Source of the DNA: Odobenus rosmarus divergens
Taxonomy: Eukaryota; Chordata; Mammalia; Carnivora; Odobenidae
DNA: 64,000 bases
Reading direction: 5' to 3'
NCBI RefSeq assembly: GCF_000321225.1
Contig: NW_004450285.1
Span: forward strand, 4,315,453-4,379,452
Below are positions 53,930 through 64,000 of the stretch, one piece after another. The notes beneath the pieces were generated by a model that ran no database searches, was not told where the DNA came from, and was given only the letters and a program-made list of their open reading frames with translations. Both the position numbers and the translations under genes were made by a program. Each line of letters opens with the position of its first letter. The first letter of the stretch is position 1.

Positions 53930-56605
53930 CCCCCAGACCCAAAATAGCATTGAGCAATTTGGAACAAAAATGGATTCTTGCTTATACTCTTCCTGCTATT
54001 CAGGGCTAATATTTATATATGAAAGGAAAAACAGACTAGAACAAGATTATAGAATGATTTTTTTTCCCTGAGAGGCTAACAAGAATAAGTGAAGTGTCAT
54101 GCCATGCTAACCTAGGGAACAAATTGTAAATCCAGAGAGAAGAAACAGGTTTCAGAGTTTATACTGCTGCTGTCTTTTGGGGATCAGCTTCCATTGTTAC
54201 CATAATGTCTTATGTTGAAAAGGGCAGATGAGGTTGCTGAGTGGCTGGTTGGAGAGTCCTCAAGAGAATACCCAGGAAACTGAGTTGCAGCACATGTTGG
54301 AGCAGCCTCACAAGTGAAAATAAATCCACAACATGTGGTTTTCTGCCTGAGAGTACTCGCCATTCACTGCATAGTTCATCTGGATGGAGTACCAGTGTAT
54401 TTCTCTTTCAAATCAAAATGGAAAATGTTTTATGTTGTGTAGACCAGCACTGGGTCTCCAGTTTTCTAGATCTCATATAAAAGTGTAATCTGTAGACAGT
54501 AGCCAGGCATTGTATTGGCCTATTAGAAATCACATTTTTCAAATGTAGTTGAAGTTCATCTGAAGTAGCTCCTGTTATTTTAGACCAATTTTTAATTGAT
54601 ATGCTCAGTCTATTTTCTCTTTACTCCCAAACACCACTATTGATCAAAAGTTAAATTGGACCAAGTTGCTATGCACAACATATTGTCAGCTCTAACATCA
54701 TTCCCCCCCCCCGCCCCCCAATCTTGGTGCCCTTAATTATACTTAACCAAATCAATGTTAAATTAAATTCACATTAGAGTTCATATGTAGATTTGTTGCT
54801 GTTGTGAATTTCAAAGAGAGAAGCACTTTGCAAGGATATGCATACAATTCAGTGGAGTGAGTAGAAACTATTGCAGAGGCAGTTAGCGATGTGTGTTGTT
54901 TGGAGAAGTGAGGGGTTTCCTGAATCCTTTTGTTCTGTCTCACATGAGTGAGATGTTGTGCAACAAACAAAGAAGGCTGAGGGATTATAACTCAACCTGT
55001 TTCTAGCAATTTTAAATCTCAGCTATTTTTATCATTTACCATGGCAAATATTTTACCCCCCATTGCCACTCTTGCAAATTACTTTGTTCTTCAGTTTTGT
55101 TCAATAGCAGAAACAGCTGCATAGTATTCATTTTTCTTTTTTCTTGTGGCAGATGATTTTCATGAGATGTAGACCAAATTATTTATAACTTCCTCTTGGA
55201 AGATTATGACCTAGTGCTCTACTCAATTTTTTTTTTTTGAAATAGCTTAGGCAATAATGATTTCTAACTAGTGCATTTTCTATGGATTACTGACCACTTG
55301 AAAGAGTTCAGTGTTTCATTAGATTTATTCAGTCCTCTTGGAATTGCCAGTAAGAAGACAAGGGCCAGAGGCAGAGGTTGATATCATTAAAAAGTTTGAA
55401 AAATACCTTTGTGAAACTCTTCAAATTTGACTGCTTGAACTACAAGTTTCTGCTGAAATTATGGTCACATTTCCTTTGGGAGAAAATGAATAGGTCATAT
55501 TTGTGGCATATAACTTTTTTAAGTATGAGATCTGTGACTGCATTAAAGATCATTAAAGGACTATATTTAAGACCCACTTCTTCACTGATTTAAGCTGGAA
55601 GTGCCATGGAGATCACATATTCGACTTCTGGAGATAAAAGTTGATTCCTGTTACCACTTTCTAGTTTCCTATGTGTCGAAGCTAGTAGTCACATGGAACA
55701 GGAGAATTGTATTATCAATGAATTATAACACTTGATGGCTTGTGGATGTCACAAATAAATTTTCAAAATTACTTAACAAATGAAAAAAAAATCAATAGTC
55801 ATTTTGAGTTTCTCCATGGTTTCTTTTTTGACATGTGTCTCAGAGGTAGCTTACAGGTAAACCGAGGTTGACAGCATCAGGCAGCAGCCTGCCAGTGCTG
55901 GTCCCAAGCTGCCTTAGAGCTCATGTCTCCAATGAGGACACAAGTGTGACGGAAACATGGAACCGTCAAGCAAAATATTTGTGCTGTCCCTGTGCCCTTC
56001 ACCTTACATGTTATAGAGCTGTTGGTGAGAAGTGGCTGCTCAGCTGGGGACCACATTATCCAAGACCTTCTTGTAATTAAATCTAGCCACCGATTGGTTT
56101 TTAGCAAATGGAAAGGGATTGGAAATGATGTACACATACTTTTCTGTCATACTTTTCTCCAGGTACTTCTTTCCCTCTAGCTAGTTGGGATGGTGATAAC
56201 TCCCAGGATCAATTTACAAGCTTTCTGGTGAAGTGGCAGAATTTATGTAGTTCTGAGTTCCTATGGCCTCATGGAAGGGCTATTCCTTCTGTTTTCCTGT
56301 TCAGTATTATTAGGTGAGCAAGAAAGAAATTTTAATTATTTTGAGTCTCTGAAACTTTTGGTTTTATTTGTTATAGCTGCTAGGGTTTCTCTAATAAAGC
56401 ATGTAAATTCCTACAAGCATTTATAGGCCAAACCTAATAACTGGATTAAAGGCAGGGTAAAGGTTGGCAGAGAGGGAAAAGAAGTTACTTTGATTCCTAA
56501 GTTGTTGAAGATAACTATGGAAGAAAGGTATGTGTAATCCATTTCAATTTTAAGACAAGAAAAGTTATTGTAAACTAGTTTTAGAATTGGGGCCAGTGTA
56601 GGATT
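53930..56605. other. Unassigned AT-rich sequence
   Basis: About 2.7 kb with a C-run at 54704-54718. No recognised gene or repeat. Confidence 0.4.
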
Positions 56606-56607
56606 CA

Positions 56608-56700
56608 AGCATATTCATTCATTCATCAATTCATTCATTCATTCATTCAACAAATGCCTACTCTATATAGGCACTGTGGATAATTCAATAAAAAAGAGAG
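56608..56700 (-). repeat. L2 3' end with an (ATTC)n expansion
   Basis: ATTCATTCATCAATTCATTC units lead into ATTCAACAAATGCCTACTCT and ATAGGCACTGTGGATA, the antisense L2 3' end. Confidence 0.7.
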
Positions 56701-56704
56701 GCCA

Positions 56705-57560
56705 AAAAATTTTAGGCTATCTCCAAACCTCTACTGCTTCTACTCATTAATTCTTGTTTTGTGTTTGGTTAATGAGGGAAATTATAACACCTTCAGTCAC
56801 AGGTGTCATCTTAGTCAGTAAAATCCCACTGTTGTTTGCTCTTATGATTTTAATTCTTTATGAATGTTAAGTGGCTCTCAGGGTCCTTCTGAAGGGGAAG
56901 GGAGTATTATATGTGAATTCCTTTGGTGCTTTTTCCTGGCCCTAGCTTTCTTGGCTCTAGGTTCTGACAGCAGAATAAATGGGGATATGCATGAGGCTGT
57001 GAAATAACTGCTGTTCAAATGTGCAGTGTTCAACATTTAAAAGGAATTGCATTTCAATACATGATAAAATTTCCAGATTACCTTGAGAATTGGGGCTGCT
57101 CCTGTCAGTTACATTGAAAGAATTCCAGCACGCTGAATTACCTGACAAGTTGTGGTGTTTTATGTGCTGTATTGATACTGGAGTATTTGTTTTGCTTCAG
57201 TGGGTACTTAATTATTTGTTTCTTTTTGACGGTGTACTAGAATTAATTCGCAGCATTATGAAGCTGCATTAGACATCCCCTTGAGAGCAAGGGCTGGATC
57301 TTGTAACCCTGGTGCATCGTCTGAATGTTTAGCCCACAGTTTAAATATATTGAATTAGAGTTATGAATTACTTTTAAAGGGAAAGAAATTACAGCTTTTC
57401 CATCCTAATAGAGATTTCAGAGATGTAAGATGAAAGGACACAACTGTAGGAAATGGAGACAGTAATCAGAATCCAGTTTATGATGGGCTCATGGGGACAC
57501 GGCTTTCGGTAGAGCATGGCACAACTCAAAGTGCACGTTTTGCCCTTTAGCAATTAAAAT
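56705..57560. other. Unassigned sequence
   Basis: 57265-57345 (CATCCCCTTGAGAGCAAGGG, GCCCACAGTTTAAATA) may be an L2 3' end. No gene. Confidence 0.4.
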
Positions 57561-57566
57561 TATTTT

Positions 57567-57769
57567 TTTTTAAGATTATATTTATTTATTTATAGAGAGA
57601 GGACGAGCAGGGGGAGGGGCAGAGGGAAAGGGAGAGAGAGAGAATCAAGCAGACTCTATGCTGAGCATGGATTCCCGATGTGGTGGTCGATCCCATGACC
57701 CTGCTGAGATCATGACCTGAGCCGAGATCAAGAGTTGGATGCTCAACTGACAGCGCCACCCAGGTGCCC
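57567..57769 (-). repeat. Can-SINE, older subfamily
   Basis: TTTAAGATTATATTTATTTA, GACGAGCAGGGGGAGGGGCA, GAGATCATGACCTGAGCCG, AGATCAAGAGTTGGATGCTC and GCCACCCAGGTGCCCC. It shares the AAGAGTTGGA block with the copy at 40775. Confidence 0.9.
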
Positions 57770-57779
57770 CTAAAAACTA

Positions 57780-58985
57780 TTTTCTATATGCAAACAAAGC
57801 AAAAGGTCTGGCAAAAGTTCCTTTTTTGGAAAACAAAAGACAGAGTAAGTTTATTCAAGGTTTTGTAGATCCTTAGTGTGTTAAAATATCTATTAGTAAT
57901 TATCTGTGGGATAGACATAAATTAATTTATTAATATATCGTGTTGATATATTAATAATTATCAGCTCTTTAGCAAGAAGAAAAAAGCCCCAGAAAGTTAA
58001 ATGTTACTGTTTTTATTTAGTGCTGAAATGCCAAAATTTTGGTTTTTCTATCTGAAAGGTTGTTGAGAACATCAGAAAGGTAAAATAATTTCCTTTAGAT
58101 ATTCATAAGAGGGCTTTTTTCTCTGAAGATAACCAAAGTTCTGCATATTGGAGAAACTTACTTTCACTTCCAGAGATATGATCTTTACTGAGTAAGCAAT
58201 ATTTTCTAATCAAAATGACACTAATGGGTCAGATTTCATGGTCAGAAATTTGAAAGCCTAAGCGAAGGCCCATTCTTTCATAGAATGGTGTTAGCAATTT
58301 TGAAAGATGATGGTGGTATTTCTAATTTATTTTTTGATGAATCCTAAAATGCATTTAAATGTGACTATAATAATGATACTCTCCTTTTACTAAGGATCTC
58401 AGCAGAAGCTGGTTTTGTGGGAAAATACCTGTATGAATAAGTCATCCTGTGATTTTCTGAAGTGGGTATTCAGGAGACACTTATGGAAAGGAAAGAAAAA
58501 GAAAGAAAAAATACTCCTACGTTCATATGGGGCATAAGTGTTTTTCCCCTATTATAATAGCAGAAACAAGCTAGTTATAGATAAAGAAGAATAATGGAGA
58601 AAAATGTTAAAAATTGAAGTCAAAATTCAGCCTTTTCTTTGTGCTCCTTAGTGGTGCTAACATGCTATATATTTTATGATGATAACAATAGTCATGACAG
58701 TAATTATACATGGAACTGTGATCCAAGATTCCCCATGTATGCTGCATTTTTCTAGCTTGTTCACTTTTGAAATAGGTTTGGACAAAATATTGACAGTATC
58801 TAAACCTAACCCCTGCTGTGTTTGGAGGAAGTAGTTTTATATTAGTTCTGTAGTTTTATGTGTAGTTGAAAAAGAACATCTGAAAATATAGAGCCCATTA
58901 AGAAGTGTGGTATCTATATCTGTTTGCCAACAATGGCTAACCGATGCCATTTTTTTTGGGAGGAAGAAAAGAAAAAGGAAGCACA
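57780..58985. other. Unassigned AT-rich sequence
   Basis: No recognised gene or repeat. Confidence 0.4.
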
Positions 58986-59182
58986 GGGGCGCCTGGGTGG
59001 CTCAGTTGGTTGAGCGACTGCCTTCGGCCCGGGTCATGGTCCTGGAGTCCTGGGATTGAGTCCCGCATCAGGCTCCCTGCTCAGCGGGGAATCTGCTTCT
59101 CCCTCTGACCCTCTTCCCTCTCGTGCTCACTATCTCTCATTCTCAATCTCTCAAATAAATAAATAGAATCTTTAAAAAAAAA
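58986..59182 (+). repeat. Can-SINE, young-looking
   Basis: Plus-strand copy GGGGCGCCTGGGTGGCTCAG, GGGTCATGGTCCTGGAGTCC, TCTCAAATAAATAAATAGAA then poly-A. A perfect 15-bp duplication GAAAAAGGAAGCACA flanks it. Confidence 0.95.
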
Positions 59183-59199
59183 AAGAAAAAGGAAGCACA

Positions 59200-59890
59200 T
59201 GGGATATTTGAATCCATACCTCGAATTCATGGTGCTTAGATGTTCTTTTCCAAGTTCAGGGGTTTTTATTGTAGGGAAATAATCAAGAAACTTATCAAAT
59301 AGTATTAGAGTACTAAAAAAGTAGCACTAAAATGAAACTAATGAACATTTTAGATAAAGTGCTATTTGTGAGACCAATTACATTTTGCTTAGAGTGACTG
59401 TTAATTTTTTAAGTGTTCATGTAAAAGCTGGTGATTTTTATTTATTTCTCAATGGCATATTTGAGATGAAAAACAGAAATCTGTTCTAGTATTTTGTAGA
59501 AATTAGTGAGTTTTAGTAAATGGAATAAGTAATTCTCTATGATAAGTTTTGAGAAAACTTTTTCAAATATTCTTTCAGTTTCAGATATTGTAAGAAAATA
59601 AGCAAAAGAAATAGGTATGGTGTAAAAATAACTATGTGAGTCACTTATTATACTATTTTACTTAACAGTTGCTATAGGACTATTTTCATATTCCTGAATT
59701 AATTACAACATGCCCCATTTATGTATACTGAGTCCTTTTGTGTTTAAGAGAAAATAAGAATGTGATGTCATTGTTTTCAACATAGTAAGTTCTATAATAT
59801 AATCTTTTGTATTAATAAGCAATAATCTATAATAAGCAATACTTTACAATTTTGGGATTAGCTTATGGAAAGTTATTTACAGGCCTCTAT
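59200..59890. other. Unassigned AT-rich sequence
   Basis: No recognised gene or repeat. Confidence 0.4.
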
Positions 59891-59908
59891 AAAGAATATT
59901 ATTAAATC

Positions 59909-60103
59909 GGGGCACCTGGGTGGCCCAGTTGGTTGAGCGTCTGACTCTTGATTTTGGCTCAGGTCATGATCTCAGGGTCCTGGGATTTAGCCCCTTGCAT
60001 TGGGCTCCTCACTATGTGGGGAGTCTGCTTCAGGATTCTCTGTCCCTCTGCCCCTCCCCCTGCTCGCTTGCTCTCTCTCAAAAAAAAAAAAAACAAACTT
60101 AAA
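59909..60103 (+). repeat. Can-SINE, older subfamily with intact duplication
   Basis: GGGGCACCTGGGTGGCCCAG, GAGCGTCTGACTCTTGATTT, GGTCATGATCTCAGGGTCCT and a poly-A tail without the AAATAAAT unit. Flanked by the 18-bp AAAGAATATTATTAAATC (59891-59908 and 60104-60121). Confidence 0.95.
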
Positions 60104-60124
60104 AAAGAATATTATTAAATCATA

Positions 60125-60525
60125 ACAAAGGAGCTTTGTTCACTTATGAGGTAGAATTAGGATGGGCATATAAGTATATTTCTTTTGTGGCATTTACATT
60201 GTTGTACTTTTTCTATAGATTATTCTCTTAGGGGCTGTATAAACAGCTGGGGAGTGAAAAATACTTGAGTAATAACAAGGGAAACATTTTTACTTACGTA
60301 TTTCTTGTATCAAAAATGCCTGTTGACAAAAAGGGAGAAGCTTTCCACTGTAAGAGGAAGGTTTTACTAAAAGAAAGTAAAAATCTGTAATAGGTAAATT
60401 ATCGTAGTATCTTAAGATCCCATAACAGCTCTGTTTCTTAACATCCACCAGTGAATTTTCTCCAGTGATTTGGTCTGTGTTGGACAAACTTTTCACATTG
60501 AAGATCTCATGATTTACCTTTTAGT
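60125..60525. other. Unassigned sequence
   Basis: No recognised gene or repeat. Confidence 0.4.
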
Positions 60526-60529
60526 GTGA

Positions 60530-60975
60530 TCTGTTCTCCTACCATTTTCTCCTGGCCATTTGTCCCTTTGCCCTGTCTCCACCAGATTATACCAAGCATC
60601 AACTCTGATTGGCAGCAAATACACAGAGATGAAATAATCATTTTTTGTCTGAATTATTTTTCCAAAGTGTATATTGGATCATGTCACTCTTCAGTTTATA
60701 ATCATTCAGAGGTTTCCTCGTTGTTCTAAGCTTGAATTCTCAAAGTTCTGCTGATTTTGCTGTCCTCGTGCTTATCAGTCTTCAAATGATCCTCATTGCC
60801 GGTGGAATAGAATTTGAGTAGGAAATAGAGCTTGGAGCCAGGTTAGAGTGCCTTGTTGCCAAACCAAAGATTTTATTTCATCCAACATGTTTTCACATGA
60901 GCTCCAGCCAAAATGAATTCATTGTCGTTTCCCCCAAATGTCAGACCTTTTCTGCTTTCATTATTTCACTCCTGT
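60530..60975 (+). repeat. L2 (LINE2) fragment
   Basis: TTGGATCATGTCACTCTTCA, TAATCATTCAGAGGTTTCC and ATGTCAGACCTTTTCTGC keep the L2 order. Confidence 0.5.
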
Positions 60976-60979
60976 GGTC

Positions 60980-61830
60980 TGTTCCAGTGGATTACTTGGG
61001 TAAAAAAGATCTGTGAATATTCAAATTCATTAGCTATTGTTAAATTACTCTTCAAAGTGGTTGTACCAATTTACTGTCAATGATAGTGTGTAAGGGTTCC
61101 TATTACTCCATATTCTTTTCAACACTTGGCAATGTTAGATGGCTGTGTTTTTCTCTTGGTTTGCTTGTTCTGGATATTGATCTCTTTTGGGTTAAACTGG
61201 TTATAGGTATCTTAGGTCTAAGGCTGGTTTTGACTTTTTTTCTTTTAATATTGCCATTTGATATGCAGAAATTCCTAATTTTAATGTAGTTTAACTTATT
61301 AATCTTTTCCTTTGTGATTCTTTTTTGGTCTTTTAAAAAGCAATATTCTGTTGTTTTTTTCTAAGTGGTTCTAAAGTTGTGTTGTCCACATTTAAGTCTT
61401 TAACTACTTAGAATTTATTTTTGCTTATGAGGTGAGGCACGGAATCCAGTTTTTTTCCACGCCTCTAACCACTTGTATGAGCACCATTTATTGAATCATC
61501 TGTGTTTTCTTGGCTGATCTGCAGTGATACTCCTCTTCTATATCAAGTTGCCAGATATGTACAGGTCTGTTTCTGGGCTCTCTCATCCCTTCCATTGGTT
61601 TAGTCATCTATTTCTGCTTTAATATTATACTGTCTTAAGTAATATAACTTATAATGAGACTTGCTGTATAGCAGAGTGACTCCCCTCTTCTTCTCATACT
61701 TCAAATAGTTTTTTGTTCTTTTAATACAGATTTTAGAATTAGCTTGTCAAGATCCAAAGCAAGACAAATCCATTGGGATTCTGTTTGAAATTGTATTGAA
61801 TTTATAGATTTCTCTTTTCAAACTGCAGAA
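60980..61830 (-). mobile_element. Old L1 ORF2 region, antisense
   Basis: CTTCAAAGTGGTTGTACCAA, GAGCACCATTTATTGAATCA, CAGGTCTGTTTCTGGGCTCT, AGAATTAGCTTGTCAAGATC and ATTGTATTGAATTTATAGAT are antisense ORF2 strings in correct order. Dead. Confidence 0.85.
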
Positions 61831-61834
61831 AACA

Positions 61835-62285
61835 AGGGTCTGATTGCACTTTATTTCCTACCTACCCTTCTAGGAATAATTTTGCATCTTGCATTCAAAG
61901 AGCCCTACGTCCACTCTCTGAAGGCAGGGTGCCTTCCGTACATCAAAGGAGATCGCTCCATTAGAATGACCAGTGGGGACCTTCTAGCACCTCCTCTCTA
62001 ACTAGCTCAAAGAGGGAAGACCAAGCAAGTTTATTCTCTGTTGAGGCACCCTATTAGGAGATCAAACGAAGACGGCAAAAAAGAACAAATCACAAATCAG
62101 TACAGTTAAGACAGAGGTTGAGATTTCATTTACATTCTTTGCAGGCCTCCTTACTTCCTATCTTTGCTACCCAATAACATTCTTTACCAATGGAAGGGGA
62201 AGATAGAGTTAAGAGAAATGGGGCATAACTTTAAGAATGGAAGGGGTGAGGTATGAAATTGATTTGTGGAAGAATATATATAGAT
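61835..62285. other. Unassigned sequence
   Basis: No recognised gene or repeat. Confidence 0.4.
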
Positions 62286-62289
62286 GTAA

Positions 62290-62440
62290 TTGTAAAGATT
62301 GTCTCATTTAATATACTCATTTTATAGATAAGCAAAATGGTGGTCCAGAGAATTTAAGTAGCTTGTTTAAAGCGGCCTAACTAGCAAATGGAAGAGCCAG
62401 GATTGTCAAATTATCTGGCTTGTTGTCCAATGCCCTTCAA
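62290..62440 (-). repeat. MIR element
   Basis: CTCATTTTATAGATAAGCAA, GTGGTCCAGAGAATTTAAGT and CTAACTAGCAAATGGAAGAG then CCAGGATT follow antisense MIR. Confidence 0.75.
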
Positions 62441-64000
62441 ATTCAAACATTTAAAAGGCTATAAAAAGTAATTAATTATTATAATTACCATTATTATTGT
62501 ATTTTAATTAGAAGAATCTCTGCTCATTACCTAAATTCACCATTTCTACTCATTTTACTGTTATTTCTGATGCTTTCATGTTTTCTGAACTTTGAATCTC
62601 TCACAGTATAAAACAGGGCTCTGATAGCTGGTTGGCTTTATCTATCTATCTACTGTCTATCATCATCATCATCCAATCTGTCATTGCATAAATAATACAA
62701 AAACAACTATTACTTATTTATGTGGGTATGTAGCTATATTCCTTTTCCTGCTGGCCTTAAATCTGCTGTTGTTAGGAAAGTATTTATAGGCATTTTTACT
62801 TATAAATATAGGTTATATAATGTGAATTTTTTCCATAAGCATTTTGGTAAATGATCATTTCTACCTGATTTTCTGTTTTTTTGTAAAATCTGAAAATTAT
62901 CTTTTCTTTTTTATTATTGTTACTAGTTCTTCAGACATAATTTTTAGCATGCAGAAAAGTTATATTGTATCTCGATTTCAAAAATGGTAATGTATTTCAT
63001 TTGAATGTGCTTTAAAATTACATTGGGGTAAGATTGTAACTGGAAATCATTTGGTCTAGAAGGTTGAGTAAGATGGGAATTCGGAGCACATGCTCAGTAG
63101 ATGAAATAGGAAAGGAAGCTGCACTTTTGAGGAGCAAAGTGATACAGAGAGGGCAAGACTGCTCTTTTAGGGTGGAATCTTGGGTAAGGTCCATTTTAAA
63201 CCATTTTTTAAAGGATGTGGCAGATCTGTTAACTTCTGCAGTTTCATGTATTAATAATCCAGCTCCACTTGTCTAATTTAAAGCTTCTCCCCTTCCCAGG
63301 CTCAGAAATGTACAGTGGAGGGTGACAGGCATTTTTGTCCCTCTCCACTCACTGCTGTCGGAGGGCTTCAGGTCAGAGAGAAGAATGAGCAGGAACTGGA
63401 GGAAAGGGGCTAATTTGATTGGCAGTGGTGTGGTCCATCATTTGTGCCCTCGGTGAGGTGACACTGTAAAGCTAACTGTTTCTGGGGCACTACTGGGTTC
63501 TAGGGTGACACCTTAGCAGAGCTGATAATACTACAGTGTTCTCTGATTCACCTACCTCAACCCTATTTTCTGCTGTGAACCCTACCCAGCCTATTGCGGT
63601 GGGGGACACTGCACCTGGCAGGTAGATTTCCTTGTCAAAATCATTCAAGATGACTCATTTCTGCCTACCCTCTCTAGCACTTATTTGGCTCGTAGGGTAA
63701 ATTCAACCCCCATATCCCTTTAAATGCTGGAAATGCAGACCATTTCCAGTGCATCCCTCTCTCTCTTCACTCTGCTCTGATTACCTGCTCTCTTTGGACT
63801 GTTTCAGGCACCAGCCCCGTGCCTTTTGAATACTAGGGTTATGTGTCAAACTTTCTAAATAGTTCCCTTGAGGGAACAATTTGGCTTGAGGTATCAGTGG
63901 GAGTAGGAGAAAGTTTCCAGCATACACACTTCTACAGCTCACCATAAAGTATTCTTGACTCAACAGTCTTTGCTCATCCATCTCCTGGTAGCCTTTTCTT
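62441..64000. other. Unassigned sequence
   Basis: A short TCTA/ATC simple repeat lies at 62638-62672. Open frames near 63064-63276 and 63781-63981 have no motif. No gene called. Confidence 0.4.

Noticed and set aside
56608..56652. CRISPR-like or structured tandem array
   Set aside because: Simple (ATTC)n microsatellite at an L2 3' end; there are no spacers and this is animal nuclear DNA.
1..64000. A novel multi-gene system in the window
   Set aside because: No intact gene was found on either strand; the order seen is nested retroelements. I do not claim an undescribed system beyond the individual insertions listed.

Overview
This is mammalian nuclear DNA from a caniform carnivore. About twenty copies of the carnivore-specific tRNA-derived Can-SINE are present. 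Their head (GGGGCGCCTGGGTGGCTCAG), box-B region (GGTCATGATCCCAGGGTCCTG) and A-rich tail fit the arctoid type (bear, seal or mustelid lineages) better than the dog or cat types. Young L1 3' ends of the carnivore type (GGTGATTAACATAAC) agree. I found no intact protein-coding gene and no exon set I could defend. The window reads as intergenic or deep intronic DNA built from layered retroelements.

The most informative locus is at 3986-7621: a processed, intron-less, essentially full-length minus-strand retrocopy of the STE20-family kinase STK26 (MST4), with 5' UTR, coding sequence and 3' UTR. It is bounded by a probable target-site duplication and is dead: lost start, frameshifts, stops and lost native stop. 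Two later retrotransposition products sit inside it: a Can-SINE in the coding part and a 40-nt 5' fragment of U2 snRNA in the 3' UTR, each with its own target-site duplication.

Layout: 1-3985, old DNA-transposon, L2 and other repeats plus two Can-SINEs. 3986-7621, the STK26 retrocopy. 7622-15500, sparse old MIR/hAT/L2 repeats, Can-SINEs and a Can-SINE split by a twin-primed L1. 15500-20200, old antisense L1 interrupted by two opposed young L1 3' ends around a 543-base run of N. 20200-29600, MIR/L2 fragments, an AT microsatellite, a long GC-richer stretch without recognised genes and an old L1 3' end. 29830-34120, a decayed ERV-L-type provirus interior (plus strand) with protease/RT/RNase H/integrase/dUTPase-like remnants, split by an LTR-like insertion. 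34120-40950, L2, two L1 3' ends, Can-SINEs and a cDNA-like 3' end insert. 40950-49700, L2, L1, Can-SINEs and a CpG-containing GC-rich patch near 42.6-43.1 kb. 49700-64000, mostly unassigned AT-rich DNA with L1, L2 and MIR fragments and three more Can-SINEs.

No set of genes works together here. The biology on show is LINE-1 machinery acting in trans on mRNA, snRNA and tRNA-derived SINE templates, with later insertions nested inside earlier ones. All family assignments are from reading the sequence; no alignment or repeat-masking was run.
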